In this document: piece after piece, positions 45,076 to 53,345 of the stretch
Layout: the number at the start of each line of letters is the position of its first letter
Position numbering within the stretch: position 1 is the first letter of the stretch
Assembly (NCBI GenBank): GCA_937894465.1
Contig: CALCRE010000133.1
Span: 38,722-102,721, forward strand
Reading direction: 5' to 3'
From: an uncultured Clostridia bacterium
GTDB taxonomy: Bacteria; Bacillota; Clostridia; JAAYHZ01
Length of the DNA: 64,000 bases
The notes under the pieces: generated by a model
The model's database searches: none
What the model was told of the DNA's origin: nothing
Seen by the model: the letters and a program-made list of their open reading frames with translations, nothing else
Program-made: the position numbers and the translations under genes

Positions 45076-45774
45076 CTATATTATACTAGGTTTGAACTGC
45101 AGGTAATCACCGGATACCAATTGATAAAGAATTCCGTTGTAGGTTCCACGCACGATTCCTGCATTGTCAAAGTTCTTATGTATATGACCATATACACAAA
45201 TCTTTACACCGTACTTTTCCATAACCCGGGTAAATTCGGTTTCCACTCCGGAAGGTCCGAAGGGGGGGTAATGCAAACCGCATAAAATCGGCTTATTTAT
45301 GGATTTAGCCGACTCTAAAGATAGAATCAATCTGTTCAGTTCCCTGTCATAAACCTTTTGATCTTGTTCAGTTGCATCCGGACTGTCCGGATGCTTCCAT
45401 CCCCTTGTTCCGCATATGACATAGTCTTCCACTTCAAAGGAGTTGTTGTGAAGAATGTCCACTGTGGTTACCCCCCACAGATGAAACATCTCATGGATCT
45501 TCTTCAAACTGTTCCACCAATAATCATGGTTCCCTTTGCAAATAATTTTACGCCCGGGTAATTCATCAAGAAACAAAAAATCCTTCTCGGCATCCTGAAT
45601 GCGCATAGCCCAAGATATATCGCCGGGAATAAAAACCGTGTCATCTTCATTGATGGCATTTTTCCAGCTGTCTTTGATCTTTTCCGTATACCCTTCCCAC
45701 ATAGGACCAAAAATATCCATGGGCTTGTCCGTACCTAAAGACAAATGCAGATCCGAAATTGCATATATACTCAT
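45076..45774 (-). CDS. calcineurin-like metallophosphoesterase
   Basis: 232 residues. The full set of metal ligands is present: AISDLHLSLG, FIPGDISWAM, KGNHDYWWNS, GLHYPPFGP and VYGHIHKNFD. Substrate unknown; members include nucleotidases and phosphatases. It lies downstream of uvrC by 11 bases on the same strand and may be cotranscribed. Confidence 0.9.
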   Translation of the reverse strand: MSIYAISDLHLSLGTDKPMDIFGPMWEGYTEKIKDSWKNAINEDDTVFIPGDISWAMRIQDAEKDFLFLDELPGRKIICKGNHDYWWNSLKKIHEMFHLWGVTTVDILHNNSFEVEDYVICGTRGWKHPDSPDATEQDQKVYDRELNRLILSLESAKSINKPILCGLHYPPFGPSGVETEFTRVMEKYGVKICVYGHIHKNFDNAGIVRGTYNGILYQLVSGDYLQFKPSII

Positions 45775-45785
45775 ATCTTCACCAC

Positions 45786-47603
45786 TTATCCGTCTTCGTT
45801 ATTAAAATAATTGTATATGTTTTTCGCAATGTTACCACTGATTCCTTTCACTTGTTGAAGCTCATCCAAATCGGCTTTTTTTATCTTGTCCACCGATTGG
45901 AATGTTTTCAGCAATTCTTTTTTACGCTCCGGTCCTATACCGGGTATCTCGTCCAACACCGATTCTCTCATTGTTTTTCCGGTCAACAACCGGTTATATG
46001 CAATGGCATAACGATGTACCTCTTCTTGTATACCGGATATAAACCTTAACACCACCCCATGGCCTGTCATATCCACCGGACCCTCCGGTGTGACGAGTCC
46101 TGCAGTTTTATGCTTGTCATCCTTGACCATGCCTGCGATTTTCAATGACAAACCGCATTCTTCCAACACCTTGGATATTGCCGACACATGTCCTTTTCCT
46201 CCGTCTAATAAAATTAAATCCGGCTTGTCCGTCAAATCCGTACCACCTTTGAATCTTCTCCATATCACCTCGGACATGGAAAAATAGTCGTCTTGGGTTT
46301 CAGTTCCCTTGATTTTGTACCTTCGATATTGAGAAGAGTCCTTCTTCCCGTTAATAAACACAATTCTACCGGCGACAATGTTGGATGATCCGAAATTGGA
46401 TACATCATAAGCCTCGATTCTCACCGGGTTTTCTTCAAGGTTCAACAACTCCTTTAAACCGAACAACCCTTCTTCTGCAACCATCCGTGCATTATTCTGC
46501 CTTAAGCAGACATTCTTTAAATGGATTATTGCATTTTGCAATACCATCTCTATCATTTCTTTCTTAGTTCCTCTTTGGGGAACATGAAGCATAACCGATC
46601 TTCCCGTCGTCTCAGTCAACCATTCTGCAATCAGCTCGGATTCGGAAGGTTCCACATTAGTAACAATCATACGAGGTACCAATGTTTCAGAAGAATAATA
46701 CTGCTTCATAAAGGAATCCAAAACAACATCCAAAGTTTCATCCAAAACATTCTTTTGAATAAATTCTCTTTTGTCCGACACCTTGCCGTCCCGAACATAC
46801 AAGATACTGATACAGCAAAGGTCAAATTCCGAATAAATAGCTACATAGTCAATATCTTCATGACTTGTGGAAACAATTTTCTGCTTTTCAGTCACCGATT
46901 CGATCAACGCTATTTTATCCCGAAAATCTGCAGCCTTCTCAAAATCCAATTCCTCAGAAGCCTTCATCATATCCCGGTAGAGGTTTTTTAAAATGTCCGC
47001 ATGTTTCCCCGAAAAAAAGTCGGATATATGCTTAACATCCTCTAGATATTCCTCCCTGGTCACAAATCCTGCACATGCCCCGGAACACTTTTTAATATGG
47101 TAGTTTAAGCACGGTCTTATCGGTGTCTTTTCATCAAGTTGTTTATTACAAGACCGTATGGGAAAAGCCTTTTTCAATATATTCAGCGTACGGTTCATAT
47201 TGGTGGCACTAACATGAAAAGGTCCGAAGTATTTTGCAGCATCGTTAACCGGTCTCCGTACAATGGTCACCGTGGGAAATGTATTGTTCACATCCACTCG
47301 CACATAAGGAAAGGATTTGTCGTCTTTTAAGAGGATATTGTAGTGGGGCATGTGTTTCTTGATCAATGTGGATTCTAAAATCAACGCTTCCACTTCATTA
47401 TCGGTTACAATATATTCGAAAGACTTGATTCGATCCACCAATGCATTGGTTTTTGCATCATGACTTCCGGTGAAATATTGTTTCACCCTGTTTTTAAGTA
47501 TCCTGGCCTTTCCGATATAGATGATTTTATCAGCGGCATTTTTCATCATATATACGCCCGGCAACTCAGGTAGCCTTTTCAATTCTTCCTGTATGTCAAA
47601 CAT
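45786..47603 (-). CDS. uvrC: UvrABC system protein C
   Basis: 605 residues, normal length. GIY-YIG nuclease domain (LPGVYMMKNAADKIIYIGKA), UvrB-binding UVR motif (about 200-235), RNase H-like C-terminal nuclease (EAYDVSNFGSSNIVAGRIVF, DLILLDGGKGHVSA), and helix-hairpin-helix ending (LDEIPGIGPERKKELL, DELQQVKGISGNIAKNIY). It cuts both sides of a DNA lesion in nucleotide excision repair. Confidence 0.97.
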   Translation of the reverse strand: MFDIQEELKRLPELPGVYMMKNAADKIIYIGKARILKNRVKQYFTGSHDAKTNALVDRIKSFEYIVTDNEVEALILESTLIKKHMPHYNILLKDDKSFPYVRVDVNNTFPTVTIVRRPVNDAAKYFGPFHVSATNMNRTLNILKKAFPIRSCNKQLDEKTPIRPCLNYHIKKCSGACAGFVTREEYLEDVKHISDFFSGKHADILKNLYRDMMKASEELDFEKAADFRDKIALIESVTEKQKIVSTSHEDIDYVAIYSEFDLCCISILYVRDGKVSDKREFIQKNVLDETLDVVLDSFMKQYYSSETLVPRMIVTNVEPSESELIAEWLTETTGRSVMLHVPQRGTKKEMIEMVLQNAIIHLKNVCLRQNNARMVAEEGLFGLKELLNLEENPVRIEAYDVSNFGSSNIVAGRIVFINGKKDSSQYRRYKIKGTETQDDYFSMSEVIWRRFKGGTDLTDKPDLILLDGGKGHVSAISKVLEECGLSLKIAGMVKDDKHKTAGLVTPEGPVDMTGHGVVLRFISGIQEEVHRYAIAYNRLLTGKTMRESVLDEIPGIGPERKKELLKTFQSVDKIKKADLDELQQVKGISGNIAKNIYNYFNNEDG

Positions 47604-47629
47604 CTATGATGATCACCCCGCTTTCCAAA

Positions 47630-48085
47630 TTATAAATATTTCCACATGATATAGGCATCTTCATGATTGTCCGAGTAATACCTCTTCCTGATTCCTTCCG
47701 CTTGAAATCCGAATTTTTGATACAACTGCTGAGCAATTATATTGCTGACTCGAACCTCCAATGACATATATCTTATACCGTTATTCTTACATTTCTCAAT
47801 CAATGTATTTAATACGGCCGAACCTACCCCACATCGGCGATAATCTTTGTGTACGGCAATATTGGTGATATGGGCTTCATCCTCCACCATCCACATTCCT
47901 CCGTAACCTGCAACACGTTCTTGCTTTCCCGATAAAGCCGTTACATAAAAGGCAAGCATATTTTCCACAATATCTTGATACAACGAATGCTTTGACCAAG
48001 GAACTGTAAACACGGTTTTCTCGATTTCATAGATTCCATCAATATGAGATGCATTGCTTCGAACAATTCTTATGATTTCATTCAT
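47630..48085 (-). CDS. rimI: ribosomal protein S18-alanine N-acetyltransferase
   Basis: 151 residues. GNAT fold with acetyl-CoA loop DYRRCGVGSAVLNTLIEK and the RimI-type end SNIIAQQLYQKFGFQAEGIRK plus YYSDNHEDAYIMW. It acetylates the N-terminus of ribosomal protein S18 in model bacteria. It overlaps tsaB by eight bases, as in many Firmicutes. Confidence 0.92.
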   Translation of the reverse strand: MNEIIRIVRSNASHIDGIYEIEKTVFTVPWSKHSLYQDIVENMLAFYVTALSGKQERVAGYGGMWMVEDEAHITNIAVHKDYRRCGVGSAVLNTLIEKCKNNGIRYMSLEVRVSNIIAQQLYQKFGFQAEGIRKRYYSDNHEDAYIMWKYL

Positions 48086-48767
48086 TCTTTTTATCCATCA
48101 TCCGTTCGGCTTGAGATTTTCTCAGGTAAAAAGGCAATAATAGTGCAGGATCGGTTTGAGGGGCATCTTGAGCCATTAAACCTACTGTAGATGCCCTGGG
48201 CATATATGCTCCATGGTGAACACATAATTTTTTAAAAGGAACCGTCCCTTCCCAATTGACACACATTTCGTATGCATCTCCGGTAAAAACAACATCTTTC
48301 CCGAAGTCGGCTAATAGTTTTGTCAATTCATCAATGGTGACACCCATATAATCGGTCAATCTCTCCAAGCGATGCTCATGATCTTTTCGATACACCGCAC
48401 AATATACCTGCTTGTTTCTTGCATCTAAAACCGGACAAATCAGTTTATCATATTCACAAACATCATATGCCAAACAATCCAAAGTATTGATGCCTACCGT
48501 TTGTTTTTTTAATGAATATGCCATGGCTTTTACCGAAGACACTCCGATTCTCACCCCGGTAAATGACCCCGGTCCGATGGTAGAGGCAAACAAGTCGATA
48601 TCATTCTTTGATATGTCTGCAGCTTTCACAGCGGCATCCACCAAAGGCATCAAGTTTCTCGAGTGCATGGTTCTATGATTGACCAAAAACTCAGAGCGTA
48701 CTTCACCGTCTTCTATAACAGCTGCAGAAGCCGATTTTGTTGCGGTGTCAACTGCTAATATGATCAT
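48078..48767 (-). CDS. tsaB: tRNA threonylcarbamoyladenosine biosynthesis protein TsaB
   Basis: 229 residues from the ATG at 48767 (GGGGGA six bases before; the earlier ATG abuts that site). ASKHA-fold, TsaD-like: MIILAVDTATKSASAAVIEDG, TIGPGSFTGVRIGVSSVKAMAY. Catalytically inert partner of TsaD. Overlaps tsaE by 20 bases and rimI by eight. Confidence 0.93.
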   Translation of the reverse strand: MIILAVDTATKSASAAVIEDGEVRSEFLVNHRTMHSRNLMPLVDAAVKAADISKNDIDLFASTIGPGSFTGVRIGVSSVKAMAYSLKKQTVGINTLDCLAYDVCEYDKLICPVLDARNKQVYCAVYRKDHEHRLERLTDYMGVTIDELTKLLADFGKDVVFTGDAYEMCVNWEGTVPFKKLCVHHGAYMPRASTVGLMAQDAPQTDPALLLPFYLRKSQAERMMDKKNE

Positions 48768-49257
48768 GTTCATTCCCCCATCGTTCTAATGCATCTATGG
48801 TTTCTTTCATTCCTTCTCCTTTTTGATAGATATCGATCATCCTGTGGTCGTTACCTGTTTCAAAATCCCGCTTTATATCCAACCGTACATATTCAGACGG
48901 TAAATAGTCCTCTATAAGATCTGCCCATTCAATCAAAGCCACACCATCATTGCCGATATAATCGTAAAATCCGATATCTAAAACATTTTCCGGGCTTTCC
49001 AAACGATAAACGTCGAAATGATACATCGGTATATGTCCGTAGTAAATGTTCAACAAAGTAAAGGTCGGGCTGGTTACACCCTCATTAATGCCTATGCCGC
49101 AGGCAACCCCTCTTGTAATCACTGTTTTTCCGCTACCTAAGTCTCCGGTCAAGCAAATGGTGTCTCCGGGGTTTGCAACCTTTCCCATGAACTTTCCCAG
49201 TGCCAGTGTTTCCTGTTCGTTTTGTGTTTCAATTGTACGTATATATTTATCGTTCAT
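48748..49257 (-). CDS. tsaE: tRNA threonylcarbamoyladenosine biosynthesis ATPase TsaE
   Basis: 169 residues. Walker A GDLGSGKTVITRGVA, typical TSPTFTLLNIY and MYHFDVYRLES segments, and the EWADLIEDYLP box. It powers turnover of the TsaBD complex. The start overlaps the amidohydrolase end by 11 bases. Confidence 0.95.
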   Translation of the reverse strand: MNDKYIRTIETQNEQETLALGKFMGKVANPGDTICLTGDLGSGKTVITRGVACGIGINEGVTSPTFTLLNIYYGHIPMYHFDVYRLESPENVLDIGFYDYIGNDGVALIEWADLIEDYLPSEYVRLDIKRDFETGNDHRMIDIYQKGEGMKETIDALERWGNEHDHISS

Positions 49258-50416
49258 GTACTACTTTCCCGTTAATCAATACATATTCTAATTTGCTTCT
49301 AAATTCAAATGGATGACCGTCATACACCAAAAGATCAGCATCCTTACCGATGTCAATGCTTCCTGTGCTTTGATCAATTCCGGTCAGCTTGGCTGCATTA
49401 ATGGTGATGGCTTTCAATGCTTCGTCCTCGTCCATTCCTTCCTTGCAAGCCACTGCTGCACAAACAGGCAAATATTGTATGGGAATCACCGGATGGTCGG
49501 TCATAATAGCTGTTAAAATACCCGCCTTAGCTAATATCCCCGGGTTTTTCGGGCTCAAATTTCTCAATTCAATTTTACTTCTCTCACAGATGATGGGCCC
49601 TGCAATAACGCCAAAGTTTGCTTTTTTCATCAGCTCAGGAATCAAATATCCTTCGGTACCGTGCTCAATGGTAATTCTGAGGTTAAATTCCCTTGCAATC
49701 CGAATAGCGGTGATGATGTCATCTTGTCTGTGGGCATGAGCCTTTACTAGCAATCGACCGTCAAGAACCTTTGCCAGGCTTTCATACTTGACATTCAAAT
49801 CCGGTTTCTTGGATTCACTGTTTTTTTCCGCATCATTGATCTTCCCTTGGTATTCTTGGGCTTTTAATAAGTTTTCCCTTATAATAGCCGCTGTACCCAT
49901 ACGAGTGGAAGGATATTTGTTTTGTGTTCCATAAACTCTTTTAGGGTTTTCCCCAAATGCCATTTTCATAGCGATGCAATCATTTAGTATCATTTCATCG
50001 GGAGTTCCGTGCAATGTCTTTACCGCTGCAAACCAGCCACCTATGACATTAGCGCTTCCGGGTCCCGTGACGCATGTGGTGATGCCGGCTTCTTTAGCTT
50101 CCTTGAAGCTGTTGTCTTGAAAGAAGATACCGTCTATGGCTTTTAATTGCGGAGTCACAGGATCGGTTGCCTCATTTCCATCCGATCCTTCCCAGTTCAC
50201 ACCGTCTTCCCACATTCCCACATGACAGTGGGCGTCAATGTATCCGGGTAACACATACCCTCCGTGAGCATCAATTACCCGGTCAAAATCTTTTTCTGCC
50301 TGGACATCAACATCCCTTCCAAATTGCTGTATTTTTCCATCCTGTACTATAATATATCCGAATTCTATTTTTCTACCCGTCATGGGTAAAATCTTAGCAT
50401 TCTTTATAAGTATCAT
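49247..50416 (-). CDS. amidohydrolase, imidazolonepropionase-like
   Basis: 389 residues from the ATG at 50416 (GGAGGGG six bases before). Metal motif YVLPGYIDAHCHVGMWEDG (HxH), later VKAHAHRQDDIITAI and ITIEHGTEGYL for the remaining His ligands, and the ITAIMTDHPVIP metal Asp region. ITINAAKLTGIDQSTGSI is the usual C-terminal end of the family. Substrate unknown, perhaps a cyclic amide or peptide. It is followed by tsaE. Confidence 0.88.
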   Translation of the reverse strand: MILIKNAKILPMTGRKIEFGYIIVQDGKIQQFGRDVDVQAEKDFDRVIDAHGGYVLPGYIDAHCHVGMWEDGVNWEGSDGNEATDPVTPQLKAIDGIFFQDNSFKEAKEAGITTCVTGPGSANVIGGWFAAVKTLHGTPDEMILNDCIAMKMAFGENPKRVYGTQNKYPSTRMGTAAIIRENLLKAQEYQGKINDAEKNSESKKPDLNVKYESLAKVLDGRLLVKAHAHRQDDIITAIRIAREFNLRITIEHGTEGYLIPELMKKANFGVIAGPIICERSKIELRNLSPKNPGILAKAGILTAIMTDHPVIPIQYLPVCAAVACKEGMDEDEALKAITINAAKLTGIDQSTGSIDIGKDADLLVYDGHPFEFRSKLEYVLINGKVVHER

Positions 50417-50439
50417 AACGTCCCCTCCTACCAATATTA

Positions 50440-50466
50440 AAAAGAGCATCTTTTACGGATGCCCTT
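50440..50466 (-). terminator. hairpin with T-run just before the amidohydrolase start
   Basis: Minus strand GGGCATC (50464-50458) pairs with GATGCTC (50450-50444; one G-U) and is followed by TTTTTAATATT. It is only about 25 bases ahead of the ATG at 50416, so it may end transcripts coming from the flavodiiron gene or act as an attenuator in the leader. Confidence 0.5.
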
Positions 50467-50559
50467 AAAAGACACTAATCAAAGTCTCTTTACTTGCTTG
50501 CTACCTCTAGATTATTCTATCATACCGGCAAGTTTTCAATCAAGTGGAACAAGGATTGA

Positions 50560-50586
50560 AAAGAGGCGATTTCTCGCCTCTTCTCA
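50560..50586 (-). terminator. terminator of the flavodiiron gene
   Basis: Perfect nine-base stem AAGAGGCGA/TCGCCTCTT (50561-50569 with 50574-50582), four-base loop, with TTTTC following on the minus strand. It is 22 bases after the stop. Confidence 0.8.
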
Positions 50587-50608
50587 TTCTGCAGTGATGC
50601 AAGTAATT

Positions 50609-51802
50609 TTAAGCATTCACACTTAGTACGAATTTTTTTCCAAACTCCTTGCAACGTTCTTTTGCATCAAGATCCGGGGTCCATGTTTCCCTAATGCCAT
50701 CGTCTGTCACTGTGATTCCTCCGTTTTTCAACTCTTGGGTAATCAACTTTACACTTTCCCCACTCCAGCCGTAGCACCCGAAGCTTGCCGCTTTTTTATT
50801 TTTAAATTTCAAACCTTTTACCATTTCCAATATACCGGCCACTGAATAAGAATAGCTTCCATTAATTGTCGGAGATCCTACCAAAAAGGCTTTGGATTTG
50901 AACAGTTCCGTTATAATGTCATTCTTGTCCCTTTGAGCACTGTTTAACAATTTGATGGTAACCTCATTGTCAGCTTCCTTGATTCCTTCTGCTATTGCTT
51001 CCGCCATGTGCCGCGTTCCATTCCACATGGTGTCGTACACAATGGTTATTTGATTTTCTTGATATGCATTCGCCCATTCCGTATACTTTTGTACAATTTG
51101 CATGGGGTTGTCCCTCCAAATAATGCCATGGCTAGGGCAAATCATATCCAGAGGTATATTCATATCCACCACTTCTTGTATTTTTTTAGTTACAAAGTTA
51201 CTAAATGGAGTCAATATATTGGCATAATATTTAATCGCTTCTTGATACAGTTCAGCCCTATCAACAAGGTCATTGTACATCAATTCCGAAGCATAATGCT
51301 GTCCGAAAGCATCATTGCTGAATAAGACATTTTCGCCGGGCATATAGGTCATCATCGTGTCCGGCCAATGTAGCATTCTAGCTTCAACGAAGGTTAACTT
51401 GGTCTCACCAATGTCTAATGTATCACCGGTTTTCACCTCAACGAAATTCCAATCCTCATGATATTGGCCTTTAATGGACTTCACTGCATTTTTTGTGCAA
51501 TAAATGGGCGTGTTCGGAATCTCTCGCATCAACTCCGGTAGAGCTCCGCTATGATCAACTTCACCGTGGTTGGCAATAATATAATCAATACCATTCAAAT
51601 CAATTTCCTTTTTTAAATTCTCTACGAACTCTTTGGCATAAGGCGCCCAAACCGTATCGATTAAAACGGTTTTTTTGTCTCGGATCAGATATGAGTTATA
51701 GGATGTTCCTTTGTGAACCGAATACTCGTCTCCATGAAAACGCACTAACTCCCAATCTATTTTTCCTACCCAAGTTATCTTATCATTTATCTTAAAGCTC
51801 AT
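50609..51802 (-). CDS. fprA: A-type flavodiiron protein (FprA), oxygen/NO reductase
   Basis: 397 residues from the ATG at 51802 (AGGAGGG five bases before). The metallo-beta-lactamase-like half holds the di-iron ligands HGEVDHSG, EARMLHWPDTMM and FSNDAFGQHY, and CPSHGIIWR. The C-terminal flavodoxin half opens IVYDTMWNGTRHMAEAIAEGI and holds GSPTINGSY. Clostridial relatives reduce O2 and/or NO to protect the cell. It has a palindromic upstream site centred at -41.5 of a predicted start. Confidence 0.95.
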   Translation of the reverse strand: MSFKINDKITWVGKIDWELVRFHGDEYSVHKGTSYNSYLIRDKKTVLIDTVWAPYAKEFVENLKKEIDLNGIDYIIANHGEVDHSGALPELMREIPNTPIYCTKNAVKSIKGQYHEDWNFVEVKTGDTLDIGETKLTFVEARMLHWPDTMMTYMPGENVLFSNDAFGQHYASELMYNDLVDRAELYQEAIKYYANILTPFSNFVTKKIQEVVDMNIPLDMICPSHGIIWRDNPMQIVQKYTEWANAYQENQITIVYDTMWNGTRHMAEAIAEGIKEADNEVTIKLLNSAQRDKNDIITELFKSKAFLVGSPTINGSYSYSVAGILEMVKGLKFKNKKAASFGCYGWSGESVKLITQELKNGGITVTDDGIRETWTPDLDAKERCKEFGKKFVLSVNA

Positions 51803-51904
51803 CTTTTTCCCTCCTGTTCGCTTGCCAAAAATGCACACTATCTATATGATTGACGACATTACAATAATCATACCCAAACACATAGTAGGTCTAATATGAA
51901 TTGA

Positions 51905-51947
51905 ATAATATCACATTTTTTTAGGCTTGTCTGTAACTTATGTTACA
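51905..51947 (-). promoter_or_regulatory. promoter with class II palindrome upstream of fprA
   Basis: Perfect palindrome TGTAAC-TTAT-GTTACA at 51932-51947 (centre 51939.5). The minus-strand -10 TATTAT lies at 51910-51905, which predicts a start near 51898 and a palindrome centre at -41.5. No -35 consensus is seen. The four-base spacer resembles a CRP/FNR-type activator site; half-sites differ from those before the Ric-like operon. Confidence 0.6.
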
Positions 51948-52099
51948 ATTGAAAAAAATGGGATTCCCGCATGGAAATTTCTAGTGAATGAGCGTTCGTT
52001 TGGTAAAATATTACATCTCGTATTTACATCAAACGGTTTTTGTTGTTATTTGCTATTGGCAGTGATAAAATCATCATACAATCGATTCAGGAGGTATAT

Positions 52100-53254
52100 A
52101 TGTCCCTCTCTTTTATATTTGAACAAGACTTAAATGCATTGAAAGATATGAGAAAATATTGTTTTTCCATTGATGACGCTGCAGCTAATCGTTCTTTGGA
52201 AAACCGATACACACCGGAAAACTATATCGGCCGCTTTGAAGACGGTCGTTTAGCCGCATCTGCTGAAATCTGTCCTTACAACATCTATTTTAACCGTTCC
52301 GTTGTGGGAATGGGCGGAATCGCCTGGGTAGCTTCCTTTCCGGAATATAGGAACAAAGGATATGTACGGGATATTCTTCAACACAGCTTGACATTAATGA
52401 GGGAACGGAGACAATATTTATCCTTCCTCGGCCCTTTTTCTTATGAATTTTACAGAAGAATGGGTTGGGGGCTTTCTTTTCTCTTTTATGAGTTCACAGT
52501 GGACATGAAGCATGCACCACAAATTAAAACATGCAAATACAATCCTGAACCATACCTCAGCAATCGATTGGAAGACATGATCCGGCTGTATCAACAAACA
52601 CAAGTATCGTACAACGGGCCTGTCCTTCGCGATAGTAATGTATTTGAAAAGAAAGTACAAGGCCGTCATTGTTATTTATTCTATTCTACTGCCGGTGAAT
52701 TGAAAGGATACATAGTATTCAATATTCAAGGGGAAGCATTTAAAATCCAAGAAATGATTGCTGTCGATCAGGGAGTAAAAAAAGAAATGATGTCTTTTGC
52801 CGGAAAGCATAGTGCGCAAGTTAAACAGATTCAATTCAATACATACAACAAGCAAGACCTTTTCTTATTCGGCGAACATTATTCAAACCGGTACTCATTA
52901 AAAACCTCTATGCAGGCAAGAGTCGTTGATGTCACCGAGATATTAAAACTCATGAAGCCTGCAACAAACCAAAAGTATAAAATAATTATTAAAGTCAATG
53001 ACATTCTGGCACCTTGGAACCACCACACCTTTTTAGTAACTGTAGACAACCAACTCGTCTTCGTAGCAATAGACGATACATTAGAGCCTGACCTTTGTTG
53101 CGATATTGATAGATTCTCACAGTTAGCCATGGGAGCTATGTCAGCCCAAGCCGCCGCAGAAGCGGGTTTTGTGGAAATAAAGCCGGGAACCGACATCAAC
53201 GCTTTAAATAACCTATTCTACGAAAGATCCTTGGCTTTATATGATTATTTTTAA
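52100..53254 (+). CDS. Eis-like GNAT acetyltransferase with SCP2 C-terminal domain
   Basis: 384 residues from the ATG at 52100, which has AGGAGG five bases before. Double GNAT core: GMGGIAWVASFPEYRNKGYVRD is the acetyl-CoA loop and FSYEFYRRMGWGLSF the helix after it. The C-terminal third (about 280-384) resembles the sterol carrier protein 2 fold of Eis (GAMSAQAAAEAGFVEIKPG). Eis proteins acetylate aminoglycosides or lysines; substrate here unknown. Single gene between divergent transcripts. Confidence 0.9.
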   Translation: MSLSFIFEQDLNALKDMRKYCFSIDDAAANRSLENRYTPENYIGRFEDGRLAASAEICPYNIYFNRSVVGMGGIAWVASFPEYRNKGYVRDILQHSLTLMRERRQYLSFLGPFSYEFYRRMGWGLSFLFYEFTVDMKHAPQIKTCKYNPEPYLSNRLEDMIRLYQQTQVSYNGPVLRDSNVFEKKVQGRHCYLFYSTAGELKGYIVFNIQGEAFKIQEMIAVDQGVKKEMMSFAGKHSAQVKQIQFNTYNKQDLFLFGEHYSNRYSLKTSMQARVVDVTEILKLMKPATNQKYKIIIKVNDILAPWNHHTFLVTVDNQLVFVAIDDTLEPDLCCDIDRFSQLAMGAMSAQAAAEAGFVEIKPGTDINALNNLFYERSLALYDYF

Positions 53255-53268
53255 CTCCCGGGAAAGAT

Positions 53269-53327
53269 AAAGACAACGCATTGGCTTCCTTAAAACAAGA
53301 ATCAGAGCGTTGTCTTTGTGGTTTTTT
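53269..53327 (+). terminator. terminator of the Eis-like gene
   Basis: An 11-base stem AAAGACAACGC (53269-53279) with GCGTTGTCTTT (53307-53317), large loop, then GTGGTTTTTT. Long stem and T run make it a good plus-strand terminator. Confidence 0.75.
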
Positions 53328-53345
53328 AGCGAATAATTATCTTAT

